A stretch of DNA of 64,000 nt from Adineta steineri (GCA_905250115.1 CAJNOI010000033.1:563871-627870); one strand, 5' to 3'; positions 39,779-53,044 are shown, counted from the stretch's first letter. Notes: generated by a model from the sequence alone, not told the origin. Numbers and translations are program-made.

Positions 39779-39971
39779 ATAAACTGATAAACATTTATTC
39801 CGTCATTAATATTTTTTAGATTAGAACTTATTTTTTAAAAAAAAACGTCTTTTTGATATAGAAGAATAAATTACGTTTACAAGGAAAAGAGAACAAAAAC
39901 AGGCTATGGAAGAAGCAAAACTGTATTTTGTCATGTACAATTAATAAAAAAAGAAAAGAAAAGAAATGAAA

Positions 39972-42900
39972 TCAACCAATATTGCTCACACCACTATCTG
40001 CTGAATCACGTTTTCTTATATACCATACTGGAAGTGATGTTGATTGAGCTAATTGCATTGCTTCAAACCATAAATCTGTATAGCATTTTAATTTATTTGT
40101 AGAATTTTTTATTTTTTCATCAATTGAATCATTTTTTTGATAATTTATCTGATGTTTTGTGTCAAGACAAAATATATGTGTTTTAGTTGTTTCACGTAAA
40201 GTAAATATTCTCGTGTCTTCATCTAGTTGTAACTCAAGAAGGTCAGGTAATTTTATAGAATAATCTTCAGCTTGATCAAGTCTAGCACCATATATATGTA
40301 ATTGATAATCTTCTTGTAAAGCAATCCAAATCGTTGTACCTGAATTAACAGCACGAAAATCACCAAATAATATAGTTTCATCGATTTCACGTGTTGCTTT
40401 TGGCCATATACTTGAATTCTTACTTAAGACTGTACCCGTAAAATGTGTATAACATGTATCACATATACGCACGTCACCGTCATTTTTACAATACTCAAGA
40501 GTTAATTTTTTAGTTGAACATGAACCACATATACATCGCCCACAACAACGACAATGATGTCGTCGACTGCCAAGGAATGTTGGTGGAAAACGATTATTAC
40601 AAATCTGACAACGTGTAACATCAAGATCATTCACCCAAGCAGGAGCACGAACACCAAGTTGTTGTCCTTCACTTCGTCTAGTTGACGAACGAACTAAAAT
40701 AGAAGAAATATTTCGATGTCGGAGAAAATTGATTAACAAAATAAACTTTTGAATTACGATGAAATGATAACGAATTATCTTACCTTCGATTTCTATATTT
40801 CTTTTATTATATGCATCACTTGCTTGTCGAATTTTTTTCACCCAAATTTCTCTTTCAGCTTCTTTATCAACTAAAAATTCATAAGATTTTTCTACAGCAT
40901 TAACACGAAATGGATAATAAGTAATTCCAGTATTTTGTTGATCACTACTTGGTATAAATGATGTTCGTCCATGTTGTATCACATCAACTGTTATATCTCT
41001 CATTGTTAATTCACGTTTTACATCAAGTTTACGTCCTGATTCTTCACTACATACAAGTATACAATCGGAAAATAAAATCATATAACGTTGAACAATTTGT
41101 AGATGTTTACGTGGCGATTGTTTTTTTAATGAACCATGCCATAGAAGTTTACGATGATCTTTAATACATTCAAATTTATTATCTAGACGTTCTTTTAATT
41201 CATTTAATTGTGCTGATGATATAACTAATTCTTCTTCACAACGGCCAGCAATACGATCAAGTTCATCATGTATGCAACGTGTATATTTATATTCATCGGA
41301 ATTTTCATCAAGATATTTCATATATGTTTTCATACAAAGTATATAACTAAAATATATAGAAAATATTTAATTAAATAAAATTTTATTTTGACGGTCTATT
41401 CACGTAAAATATGATTTCGTCACGCTCTATTTGTTTTCTTTACGTATAAACGGTTTAGTATCTAGAATCAAGGGCATTTACGATTTATGATTTTCAAAAC
41501 GATCGTGACAAAATCATCCCGTTCTGTAGACAAGCTGTTTATTCAGAATGAAAACGATTTCATTTCACGCCTTTAATTCTCACATATTTTATCTACAGTG
41601 TTCTTTCTAATACACTCGATCACGTCCTAGTTATTTTTTGTTGACGATGTTTAAATTTATCTTAATAGAATCGTCTACATAGCTTTTAAAGAAGAGTATG
41701 TTATCTCTGTCTACTTATCAGATCAAATTTTTCATACAATATCTACTTAAGAAAAAGTAATTACTATAAATCTGATTTATCGTCTTTCATATATATTGAA
41801 ATATAATCTCTATGTTCATCATTTCATTGAAGAACATTACTTATTCGTTATCTATTAAAAATATGAAAATGTCAACTTAATATCAAAAAAAAATAATTAC
41901 CGAACTAAACGTTGATTTGGAACATTCAGTTGACTGGTTGGATATAAATTCCCAAGATATACTTGACATTTGAGCATTGCTTCATTAATCAATGGAAAAT
42001 TTTTACATAAATCTTCTAATTTTCCTTGTGTTTCATTATATGTTACATAATAATTTTTATATAATACTTCAATAACTTTAGCATTTTTTTCTAATACTGA
42101 CCACATATTACCGGTACTATCTTTAGCTATATGATCTTCAATTTCAGGTAAGATATGGCCATTATGAAGTCCATATATTTGTTGTATTGTACCAAGTAAT
42201 GGTTTATATGTATTATTAAATGTTAATATAAGATTTTCATCTTTCTCACATGTATTTTTTACTTCGACAGTAAGTTTTACAGAAAGTACGTAAAGAATAT
42301 TCACAAAAGTTTTCTCTGTTGTATGAACTTCTTCTAGACATCTACGTAGTTTAGTACGCTAGAAAAATATAAAATTTAGAAAAAATAATTAAATTAATAA
42401 AGAAAAAACGAACTCTTTCAGCTTCATAATCTATTTCTTCATCACTAAATTCATCGGATGAATTGCATCGACTTAAATTTACATTTGATGAAAGACTGGA
42501 ATCAGTTGGATCAAATGGTGGAATGGAATGCCAACCATTTAATTGCGACTTAAGATATTTGTCTGGACGAGGCGGCGGGCGTACCGGAGGTTGATGAGTA
42601 TTTTCTTTGAAATCAGGTGATTGTAATTTATTTGCTAGTGGAGTTTTAGATTTACGCGGCACAAGTTGATATACATGACGATTTTCTCGAGTGTCAAAAA
42701 ATTCACGAATCTAAGAATAAATATCAAATATTAACAAAAATTGTTTATTATTTATTTAGATTTACTTTTGATACTGATTTTGGTTGTTCGGACTGATTGC
42801 TTTCATTTGCTAGTGACGAATCACTTGAATCTGGTAAAGGTGAAGATATGCATTCTTGTTCTTCAAAAGATGAATCCAGTCTATTATCTTGCACATTTTT

Positions 42901-43495
42901 CATTGAAATACGTAGAGCTTTATGTAAAACTGGATCATTTTTTTCATGTGAGAATGGGTGTGGTGATTCTGATTTAGCTCTTGGAAATACTGACGGTTTC
43001 ACAAGTAATGGTTGAATAGAACTAGTTGATGTTGTTGGATTGACATCTGAGCTTGGATCTAAAAGATTTTTTAAAAAATAAATTTAATTGAAAAATTTTT
43101 CTTTTCTACTTGGTTTTGATAATGAAGTATGTGTAAATTTACGAGTACTTATTTGACTAGTTGGGATAGTAGGTATAGATGTTCTCTTCGGATAACCATG
43201 TGGCCGAGGTTTCTCTGATAATGCGGGTGTGTCGAATTTCTTACGAATTTCTTTAAAATCAAGTTTTTCAGACACTATTGTTGTTGTTCCATCGCTCGAT
43301 GATCTAAATAAGTTAAGATATATTGTTTAATATTTTTAACAAAAAACTATAAAAATCATACTTTTGTTCCGGTTCGAGGTCATTACTCACTGAATTGGAT
43401 CGAGTTTTTATCCGTGGTGATGATGATGATAAATGAGATATTGGTCCAGATTGACTGAATTTATTATGAGGCGTATCGTGCCCCGATGCAGCCAT
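39972..43495 (-). CDS. FGD-type RhoGEF (DH-PH-FYVE-PH)
   Basis: Seven exons (43362-43495, 43110-43303, 42766-43058, 42414-42710, 41901-42358, 40784-41346, 39972-40693) join in frame to 886 residues. After a Ser/Pro-rich N-terminus (about 1-300, with PVRPPPRP) comes a DH domain starting RRCLEEVHTTEKTFVNIL, then a first PH domain (LLWHGSLKKQS ... REIWVKKIRQA). The FYVE zinc finger has the family pattern CQICNNRFP, RRHHCRCCGRCICGSCS and VRICDTCY, including the RRHHCR basic patch that binds PI3P on endosomes. A second PH domain follows (FGDFRAVNSG to WFEAMQLA). This order is that of the FGD/frabin proteins, which activate Cdc42 and shape actin. Which FGD it matches I cannot say. Intron 5 (41347-41900) is the longest and shows no repeat. 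Confidence 0.93.
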
Positions 43496-44003
43496 CAAAA
43501 AAAAGAAAAAAAAGTATAATAATCGTGATAAAACTAATGTGTCGAGACATGAATAGGTTTTTCTTTCTTTTTCTTTTTTCATAAATGAATCATCACTATG
43601 ACTCATGTTCGATAATAAACAGTCTTTAGTAAATATTAGATATCATATCCTTTAAAAATTAATGAATCAACTAAATTCATATAGGAAAATGAGGGGAAAC
43701 ATGTGTTACTATTTTTAAATTTTATTTTCATCGAGAATTTAACTTGAAACTGTTTGTTGACATTTGGTTTATCCTCGTCGTCTCATTCTCATTCAAGTGG
43801 TGAAATTTGCAATGAAAGAACTCGTATTCTTTCTATTTTTCTATTAGGTAAGCCTGGTCGAAAAAAACAGAGAGGGAGGGAGAAAGAAAGACGACGAGTT
43901 TTATTTACTCGAATTTTTTTTTCATCATCATCATCATACAAAAAGAAAACGAGACAAATTTACAGCGAAGTTTTTTTTTTTTTTTTCTAAACAATAATAA
44001 TAT
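43496..44003. other. Intergenic between the FGD-like gene and nelfb
   Basis: It holds the leader of the FGD-like gene, which includes a 97-codon open frame reading on the minus strand into exon 1; I place the start at the ATG at 43495. A poly-T tract of about 15 bases lies near 43970-43986. Confidence 0.4.
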
Positions 44004-47000
44004 TTAATGAAAAATGGAAAATGAATTTTGTTTATCTGTTGACGTTTGTTGTTGTATATGTTCACGTGATTGTATTTGTCGTATACATTCGTCATAATCA
44101 TGTACTAATTGTTGATATTTATCATGTATAAATATTGAATGATTATGAGATGGTTTAAGTGATACAGATAAATATTTACTAACAAGATTTGTACCATTTG
44201 TTTTATGTAAAACGTGTTTAAGTAATATTAAACCATAATATAATATAAATTCATGTCCTTGTGCTTGTAAAACAAAAAATTTATCTAATAATATTCCAAT
44301 ATAATGTATTGGTTCAACAGATTGTCGAACAAAATAAACAAATTGATGTAAAAATAATTTATCTGCTGCACCATATTCGACAAGTTCATTTAAATAAGGT
44401 ATTAATTGTGTAGCTAACCAAAATTGTTTTTGATGATAAATTTCAATAATAAAACGAAGAAATAATTGACAAGCTAAACGATTATTAATCATATATTGAA
44501 CAAATTCTGTTTGAGGTAATAAAAGTTTTAATATGGATGATGATGATGTATCTGTATTTAAACGATTTTCAACTATTAAACGAATAAGATATGGTAAATA
44601 ATGTGTTAATAATCTTGAATCAATTGGATCATGATATGACATAGCACCATCAAGAACATCCCAAGCACATAAACCCATATTAAGTAATTTAAGAAGAAAT
44701 TGTAATTCTTTATTTGATCGTGGTAATGGCATTTCATCATCGACCTAGAAAAATAAATGAACAGATTTATCTATGAGAAATTAAATCACTTCGAGCTCGA
44801 AAAAAAAATTTTAATTCTCACAAGGGCACTACCTAAGGTATCAAAAGCTTTTGAGCTGAAATTTTGCCCACAAGTAGGGGATACATAGACTAAAAAAAGC
44901 CTAAAAGGATGTGGACCCAAGTTAATGTTTGCCTGAGATATGGACTATTTATTGTATTTGTCCTATAGAGCCCTATCTGTGCAGTAAAATCAAAGTTTCG
45001 AATTGAGGCCAGAAACTTTGACTACACTAAGATCTCAATCAGACAAGCTTTCTCACAAAGTTTCTGAAAGACTTTCTCCGAGATATGAATCCATCACAAT
45101 ATTTATATGAAACCTAATACCCATAAGAAAGCGTCTTTGTGCTAATATACTTGTATCCCGGAGACAGTTTCTCAGAAACTTTGTGAGGAAGCTTTTCTGG
45201 TTGAGGTCTCAGTGTGTTCAAAGTTTCTGGCCTCAATTCGAAACTTTGATTTTGCTGCACAGATAGGGCCCTACAGGACAAATACAATAAATAGTCGATA
45301 TATCAGGCAAACTCCAACTTGGGCGTATATCCTTTTAGGCTTTTTCCTGTCTATGTATCCCCTATTTGTGGGCAAAATTTCAGCTCAATAGCTTTTTGAT
45401 ACCTTAGGTAGTTCCCTCATCAGTATTTCCTCATATTCTATTTTAATTAAAGTATTTCATTTAACCTGTTTATGTAGTAGAAGTACACATGATTTAGCTA
45501 ATATTGAAATAATATTTGGATCAGCAAGTACAAATGGTATATGTTTATTAATAATATCTGTATCTCTTGCATGTGCATCTAAAAATTGTTCGATTTCACG
45601 TTGTTTTTTCACATCTAATTTTCTTTCTTTTAATGCTGCATCAAGTGTCCAAACAAAAATATGTATTGAATCTGATTTAGAAACACTATTATTTTCTAAA
45701 TCATGAAATGCCATTAATAATAATAAACGTAATGATGAATAATGAGCTATTTTAGTTCGTTGAAATAGTTTTTGTAAACTTGTTCGTACAATATCATATA
45801 ATTTTATATTTGTTCCAATCATATGTACAAGTGATTGTATTGTTGGTGAAGTTTGTCGACGTTGTTTAGGTAATTGAAGAAAATAATTATGATCACATTG
45901 TAATAATTGTTCTTCAACATTAGTTAAATATTGAGCAATTATTGGTTGAAGTTCTTTTTGAAATAATGTATGATTATCTGTCCATATTAAACGTTTTAAT
46001 TCAATAGGAGCACGAGAATATATTTGTTCGTGTTCAGTGATATATTTGACATATCTAAATTGATAGAAAAGAAGAATATAATGTTTAGAAATAAAGGAAT
46101 ATAACAGTCATAGTAATTTAATTAGATTAGCTATACATTGATGTTTGAAATAGAGGTGCTATGTTTAGTTTTTTTTGAGAAGTGATATGTATTTAGAGTT
46201 ACTTGACTATTTTTTACAGTCACCGAACAAACAAACTCATGTATTGTGTAGATTTCAATGAGCTCTACAACTTTTGTCTCAAGGACGTAGTCGAAATTTT
46301 GTCCGGCAAAACAGTTATGAAGTGTAGAAGGTAAGTGCGCCACTTACTTTTTTCTCTGAAATGAAAATTGTAGAGCTCATCGAGATCTACACGATACACA
46401 AGTTTGTTTGTTCTATGACTGCAAAAGATAGTCAAATAAGTGTAACACTCCTGGTCTCGATTTGTATTACAATCGATCTAGAATACCTTCACTACTATCT
46501 GATAGTTAAACTAGAATAAATCAAATCATCTAAGTTGTCTTTATCTATTTAAAATATGCGGAACACGATGTTTTGATCGATAAGAACGACTCAATACTAC
46601 ACATTCAAGAGTTTGTTTGATTATATACTTAAATAAAAGTATCAATTTTCTTTTATCTAACTAAATAGTTTATTCATAACCTACTTATCTGGTATTCTTG
46701 GCATATATTTAACAATTTCCATAACAATTGGTGTAACATGTGTTAAATTAATAACGGCAAAACTTTTTTCTAATAAAATTTCTAATTGTTGTTTATCATC
46801 ATGTTGTGCTAATTCTTGTATTCTTTTAATTAATCTATCTTTCATATCATCAAGAACAGCAAGATGAAAATCTAATCGTTTAACTCCAAGTAAATCAAGT
46901 AATGGTAATGCTGGTCTTATTTGTGCTAAAGCAATTCCATTTTCGTCTTGAATATCTTTTATAGCTCGAAATGGATCTTCACAATTTGTTAATGTAGTTT

Positions 47001-47028
47001 TAAGATCTTCTTTAAAATTAATATTCAT
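44004..47028 (-). CDS. nelfb: Negative elongation factor B (NELF-B/COBRA1)
   Basis: Three exons (46685-47028, 45466-46054, 44004-44744) join in frame to 557 residues; human NELF-B has 580. Diagnostic stretches include EDLKTTLTNCEDPFRAI, ENGIALAQIRPALPLLDL, RLDFHLAVLDDMKDRL, LLEKSFAVINL, GTNIKLYDIV, LLLLMAFHDLE and FVWTLDAALKERKLD, which align in order with the human protein. NELF-B is a HEAT-like scaffold subunit of the NELF complex that holds Pol II at promoter-proximal pauses. Both introns are long for this genome (630 and 721 bp) and each carries a large inverted repeat. The Ser/Pro-rich tail of the human protein is shorter here. Confidence 0.93.
44821..45419. mobile_element. Long inverted repeat (foldback element) in nelfb intron 2
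   Basis: A left arm of about 260 bp (44821-45081) is matched in reverse complement by 45156-45419 at high identity. Shared words are CTACCTAAGGTATCAAAA, TGAGCTGAAATTTTGCCCAC, CTATTTATTGTATTTGTCCT and CAAAGTTTCGAATTGAGGCC. The loop is about 74 bp. The outer ends are GGGCACTACC and GGTAGTTCCC. There is no ORF; it is a non-autonomous DNA element or a foldback repeat. Confidence 0.85.
46195..46449. repeat. Inverted repeat in nelfb intron 1
   Basis: The left arm (46195-46271) and right arm (46367-46449) pair imperfectly over about 75 bp. Shared words, read inward, are TTGACTAT, GAACAAACAAACT, GTGTAGAT and GAGCTCTACAA. The spacer is 95 bp and includes AAGTAAGTGGCGC-like sequence. It is unrelated to the element in intron 2. 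Confidence 0.7.
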
Positions 47029-47120
47029 CTAGAAAATATTTTCAAAAGAGAAACGAAAATTCACAAAAATGACACAATGACAAAAAAGAAAAAAAGAACG
47101 AAAACTCTCAAAACAATAAG

Positions 47121-47673
47121 TTAATTTAATAAATTACGAGTTGTTTGAATATCGGATTCTGTTTTTATGATTGATTCATGATTTTGTGTATATAAACTTG
47201 TTTCTTTTACTCGATCAAGAAGACGAGCTAAATAGAAATTGTTAAGAAAAAAAAATGAATATTTTTTTTAGTACTTTGAAATTCAAGTATAGCATTTTGT
47301 CGTTTAAGATCTTCGATAATTTTTTGATGTTGATTATTTTTCGATTTTAATGTATGAATATAATCAGTCGCTGATTTAAGAACATGAGCACGTGAAGCCT
47401 AAAATAAAAAGAATTTTTCCCTTTTTTAATTTTAAAAGAAAATATTTCGTATTTAATTTTCAATACCTTTTCACCTTTTATTATAGGTATAACATCTCGT
47501 AAATCATTAAAACTACCTTTAATATGATCACGTCTTTTTCGTTCAAGAGCATTATGATGTGCTCGTTTTTCTGCTTGATTTTGCCCGTTATTTGATATAG
47601 TTGAAGTCATATCTACATCATCTAGGCTCATATTATTATCATTAAAATGATCAAGATCAAGATCTATAGACAT
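47121..47673 (-). CDS. max: MAX, bHLH-zipper partner of MYC
   Basis: Three exons (47467-47673, 47275-47398, 47121-47227) join in frame to 145 residues; human MAX has 160. The basic region [22 protein letters not shown] of human MAX is nearly kept ([20 protein letters not shown]), followed by LRDVIP, GEKASRA, ATDYI and [10 protein letters not shown] in the helix-loop-helix and zipper. MAX dimerises with MYC, MXD or MNT proteins and binds E-boxes in the nucleus. I took the ATG at 47673 because it starts an acidic N-terminus of the expected kind; the frame is open further upstream but has no matching sequence. It is divergent from smg9, whose start lies 505 bp away. Confidence 0.95.
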
Positions 47674-48178
47674 ATTATCTAGAATAAAAAGAATTTTTTG
47701 AGATTTTAAACAATTACATTGACTTAATATATGAAGAAGATTTTTTTCTCCCAACTTTTAGCATTTTAATTGGTAAGAGAAACAAAACATCTAAACTAGA
47801 TGAATCATCAAACATTGTCTGTCAAATGAAAAACGAATGAACGACATCTATCAAAAACATTTTCTAGAAAAATTAACCAAGAAAATTTCGAAAATTTTTT
47901 TTATTTATTATTTAAATAAATAAATATACATTTTCATTGGTTAATATATCTTCATAAAAATAAATACAATAAAATCTAACTAACAACCATCACATGTATA
48001 TGAATGTATGTATGCGTAGCCTATCTACCTGTCTTCTGTCTGTCTATTGTGTTTTTATTTTTCTTCGTTCTTGTTCTTGCACAACCTTGTTTGACTTACA
48101 AATATTTTTTTTCTTAAAGATTTTTTTATTAGCTACAAAAATTATGTTGAAAATCTTTCACATTCATTTCATGTGGAC
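47674..48178. promoter_or_regulatory. Divergent promoter region of max and smg9
   Basis: The 505-bp spacer is AT-rich with pyrimidine tracts towards smg9. No TATA box at a sensible distance was found for either gene. Confidence 0.35.
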
Positions 48179-51100
48179 ATGCGGATGAATCAACAATATC
48201 AACAAAGACCAAATGGCTTTGTAGCCAGACAGAAATATAATAAAGGTAATGAACAACAACGTCATCAATATCCACAACAATCTGCACCTAAACAAGAATT
48301 TAAACCCGTTACAATATTAAAACGTGGCGATCCATCAGGAACAACAATTATTAATAAAGATGATAGTCAATCAAAGGAAAATATTTCAGCAAATGGACAA
48401 CAAACAAAATCAACAAGCTATAGAGTATAAAAATTAATCTTGTCTTATAGAAAATAATTATCCCAAAATATTATGTAGCATTCGATTATGAGTTCATTGA
48501 TAAAAATCTCTAATGTTCTATATTTACTTTATTAAGAGATCGTTTAGTTTTTAGAATATTATGAAGTAATACTTTACTTACTTCCTCTGAGAAATATTGC
48601 GTTTGATGTAAAACTATACGTAATATTTCATAAGATTCTATCGTCTTCTGTTTCAGTGAAACTTTCGAGTTAGATTTTCTTTCTATAATCTTGACTTTTA
48701 AAATTAAGAAAAAATACTTATGGCCACATTATAAAGATGAACAGTTTTCAATCGAATAAACTATTGAAATTCTTGTTGACAATTAAGAATCTCTTGTAAA
48801 CATTTAATCTAATGAAGACAATCATGAGACGATATTTTTTATTTAATTTATTTGAACGAGTAAATCTATCAATAAGATTATTATAAATCTCGATGAAGAT
48901 AATATCTTTCGTGAAGATAAACTTGAAGATATTTTATCTATTGAAATGATCTTACGTAATACGACTATAAAATCCTTGATTTCTTCTATACGTAAAAGTA
49001 TAAGATTTATTAATCATTGATCGATGATAAGCTTAATTAAGATATGGAATACTTTCGAGACTTGTATACATATTTAGAAAATTTTTCTATCATCTTCATG
49101 TACTAATTTTTGTTTATTGAGTTCTTTTCATAAAAACATCATATTTTCTTTTCAGCAAATGGTCATACAACAACAACCGCAATCACAACAACAACAGCAG
49201 CAGCAGCAACAGCCTCAAGTGCCTGTAATTTTATCATCGTCATCAAAACCTTCATCAAATGTATCACCACCTGTAGGAAGTCCTTCAACATCCACACCTA
49301 TTCCTCCTACACCTTCATCAAATTCAACATCAACAACAACAACAGCAGCAACAACTGGAACATCAGTTAATGTTCCAACTACACCATCACTTCCTCCTGT
49401 TGTTCATCGACCAAGTGGACCAATAAATTTAACACGTTCAACATCAACAATTTCATCACCAATATTAACTCAAACTCAACAGGATCAACATATACAATCG
49501 ATAAATTCTCGTTTACTTTCATCATCGATGACAATGAAATCATCATTAAAATTAATTGATGATTCATTAACATGGTGTGAAAATGGACAATTAAATAATT
49601 ATTTACAGGATTCCGATGGTTTTGTTGTTATTGGTGCTATTGGTAGAGAAAAAGTTGGTAAATCAACTTTACTTTCATTATTAGGTGGAAATCAATTTAT
49701 TGATGAAGATCGTTTGATGATATTTCCAGCAGCATCATCGAATTCACATAAAATTACACGTGGTATTGATGTTTATATTACAAATGAACAAACAATCTTA
49801 TTAGATACACAACCATTACTAAGTTCACAATTACATCAACAACAAATCTTAGAATCATCGAATGATTATCATCGTTCACAACAACAACAACAGCAACAAC
49901 AAACACCATCAATACCACATTATTGGCAACAACAAACTGATCCTCGATCAATGTTTATTGATAATGTACTTGAATTACAAACATTAGAAATAATTGCATT
50001 CATATTAGCTGTTTGTCATGTTGTTTTAATTGTTGAAGATCAATTTGCTGATCCATATTTATATCGTTTATTACAATTAGCAGAGATTTTACGTCCAGTA
50101 TTAAAACGTAATAATACAAAAGAAATTCTACGAACACATTCACCACATATTGTTTTTATATTAAATAAATGTAATAATTATATATCACCACAAGAACGTT
50201 TATTAATAAAACGTTCATTAGTACAAACAATGATGGATACACATTTTCGAATCTATTCATCATTAAAACAAACAAATAAAATAAAAATACAAACAAATTT
50301 AAAACATATTGTATCTGATTTTAAACAACAAGAATTAAATGAAAATTTATTAATTAAATTATTACAACAAATGAAAATTAATGAAAATAATAATGAAGAA
50401 TTTGATGATACATATAAAGTAAATATATTAATTGATATAATATACGTTGTTCGCATAAGTTTTCAGTTATTGAGTATAAATCTAAACATTGTCAAAAAGG
50501 AAAAAAGCGATTAAATTAAATCCACGTTTATTAATAAAATAAGTAGTACTAATCGAAATTTTACAAAAAAGCAATAAAAAAATTCAATAAGTTTTAAGCC
50601 ATTTTATTCGAGTGCCTTTTTTTTAAAATTCTGATCGTACTCATAAATCTAAACCCTGAATTCTTAGATCAATATTGATAGCACAATTTATGTCAATAAA
50701 TACATCCGTAATTTAGTCAAATTAATTTATTATTTCTTATGTAAACAAAATAGTTAACGTTCGAAACTTTTCGAATATATGATTTATTTAAGAACAGGAA
50801 ATGAATTGTATGATAAACAAACCATTGCTATATCTATATATTAAATTATGAAACTTTTAGGAAATTGATCTAACAAACGATACTGATGAAGATCCGGATG
50901 AAAAACGTTAGTAGAAATCTATTTGTTAAATTTTTAAAAGAAATTTTCTTCTTCTTTTTTTTTTCTTAGATATAAATTATGATCATGTCAATGCAATATT
51001 TATACCACGTCGTGATTTTCGTGATTCACATTCATCACATTGGCAATCACGTTTTCTTGGCTTTTCAAATGCTGATTCAATTGTTCGACAACTTCGACAA

Positions 51101-51312
51101 CAATTACTTGCTATTGATCGTCCTCGCATTGAACAATGTCAAACACAACGTGCTTGGTTAACACATGCTTCTCATATTTGGGATATGATTACAAAATCAA
51201 GTCAGGTAGAAAAATCAAACTCATTTATCTTTTTTGTTACATAAAATAAATCAATTTGCGTGTTTTCTCTTTTTTTTTAAAGTTGGCCGAATTTAGTCGT
51301 TTATTAACATGA
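48179..51312 (+). CDS. smg9: SMG9, subunit of the SMG1 kinase complex
   Basis: Five exons (48179-48424, 49156-50418, 50861-50906, 50970-51205, 51283-51312) join in frame to 606 residues; human SMG9 has 520. The start could also be the ATG at 48185. The N-terminus is low-complexity and includes KPVTILKRGDPS, the part that matches family members. A Gln run near residue 95 is followed by Ser/Thr/Pro-rich sequence. The G-like domain starts LKLIDDSLTWCENG and has a P-loop GREKVGKSTLLSLL, RGIDVYI, LLDTQP and AFILAVCHVVLIVEDQF. The last exons encode DMITKSSQLAEFSRLLT, which matches the human C-terminus. SMG8-SMG9 regulates SMG1 phosphorylation of UPF1 in nonsense-mediated decay. A second Gln run (about residue 330) interrupts the G-like domain, and the final exon is only 30 bp. 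Confidence 0.94.
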
Positions 51313-51649
51313 AAGAATTGATAATAAATGTCCGTTAACAAGGACAACTATGGAAAAAACGAGCAATATTAATAACAATCTGAATGGTAAATGATTGCTG
51401 ACCGAGCAAAATAAAATCAAAACTAAAACAAAGTCATGCTAGTACATGATAAGAAAGAAGATGATGGCAATTATAGAAATGAAATGACCTTATACAAGAT
51501 TATTAGAAAAAAAAAATCCAAATTAAATAGTACTAGGTATTTATTAAAATACTAGACTATTATTATTTTCATGGTCATTAATTCTTTTTCTCTTCTTTGA
51601 TTTTTTTTCTTCTTATCTATATCTTTTCATTTTTGCTCTTGTTTTTTTC

Positions 51650-51749
51650 NNNNNNNNNNNNNNNNNNNNNNNNNNNNNNNNNNNNNNNNNNNNNNNNNNN
51701 NNNNNNNNNNNNNNNNNNNNNNNNNNNNNNNNNNNNNNNNNNNNNNNNN
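51650..51749. other. Assembly gap (100 N)
   Basis: Exactly 100 Ns between the 3' end of smg9 and the eL22 gene. The left flank is pyrimidine-rich. The promoter of the eL22 gene is partly or wholly lost in it. Confidence 0.95.
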
Positions 51750-51784
51750 AGATCAGTTTTAGTCTTTATACATAAAATTCCAAC

Positions 51785-52603
51785 ATGACTGACAAAAAGA
51801 CAGCTACATCAGCTACAAAAAAAGCTTCAGCTGCTACTAAAAAACCAGTTGCAGCAACTCCAGCTGCACCAAAAACTGAAGTAATTCGTTTTTTTCTTTC
51901 TCTTGTAATGATTCATTTTATTTTTATTTTTAAAAATTAAATAGAAAGTCGAAGTAGCTAAAAAACCAGCCACTGCAACAGCAACACCTGCAGCAGCAGC
52001 AGCAACAACAACACCAGCTCCAACTAAACCAAAGGCAACGGTACCAAGTACTAAATCAACATCATCTTTGGCTAAAACGTCGACAAAAGTTACCAAAAAA
52101 TCGACAACAGCTACAAAAGGTGGTGCTAAAAAGAAACATAAGGCTATCAAATACTATATCGATTGTACACATCCCGTTGAAGATGGTATTTTTGATCTTA
52201 ATGCATTTGTATGTATTGTCATCGTTCATTTCGGTTTTTTTTCTAATTATTATTTTAATTTTTCTTTTTGAAATTTAATTCAGGAACGATTTTTACTTGA
52301 AAAAATGAAGATCAATGGTAAAACTTCAAATTTAACTGGTAATGTTGGTGTTGAACGGGCTAAATCGAAAATATCTGTTACATCTGAAGTTCCACTTTCA
52401 AAACGGTAAAAGTTTAAATTGTTATTTTCTTATTAAATAATAATCTTCTTTCATTATTTAGTTATATGAAATATTTAACAAAAAAATTCTTGAAAAAACA
52501 TGAACTTCGTGATTGGTTACGTGTTATTGCTAATTCAAAAGATGCCTATGAATTACGTTACTTCAATATCAATCAAGAAGAAAATGAAGGCGAAGAAGCT
52601 TAA
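51785..52603 (+). CDS. rpl22: Ribosomal protein eL22 with a long Ala/Lys/Thr-rich N-terminal extension
   Basis: Four exons (51785-51880, 51945-52208, 52284-52405, 52462-52603) join in frame to 207 residues, against 128 in human RPL22. The last 115 or so residues are the family domain: [23 protein letters not shown], then KINGKTSNL, then [20 protein letters not shown] and YELRYFNI, with an acidic end. The first 90 residues are made of TKK, AATP, KPA and STK repeats, like histone H1 tails. Such extensions are known from insect RpL22. eL22 sits on the surface of the large ribosomal subunit near the exit tunnel. The start is 36 bp after the assembly gap. Confidence 0.95.
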
Positions 52604-53044
52604 ATTAATAATAGTTTTCTTTCTTGAACATCGTCATCATTAATAAAAGAAAAACAACAATAACAAGAAGATAAATCATATTGTAATTGTTTTTTTTTGT
52701 TTTGAAAAGAAAAGAAGAACAACAAAAATTGAAAGAATATCTATCGATTTTTTTTATTATAACCATCACTGAACAAGGTTTTTTTGATAAATATAAAGGA
52801 ATGAAGAAAAGAATCTTAATTGACTTGTCAATATGTAACAGAATAGTTCAGTTAGTAAAATAACGAAATCTTAGATATTTTTAAAAATTTCTATTTTATT
52901 TTAACATCAATCATTAACATACAATATCTTCACTGTAAAATAAAACATTATAGTTTAAATTCACAAATAGAAGTATTTCAACATATATATGACTAGAAAT
53001 AAAAATATTTTTGTTTTGTTTTGTTTTGCACAGCATGAAATTCA
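52604..53044. other. Convergent 3' flank, no gene
   Basis: This holds the 3' ends of the eL22 gene (left) and the OATP gene (right). AATAAA-like signals are present. There is nothing else. Confidence 0.5.

Noticed and set aside
44004-47028. Idea that the two ORF groups on either side of the inverted repeat are separate genes
   Set aside because: Both align consecutively with NELF-B and the exon joins keep the frame.
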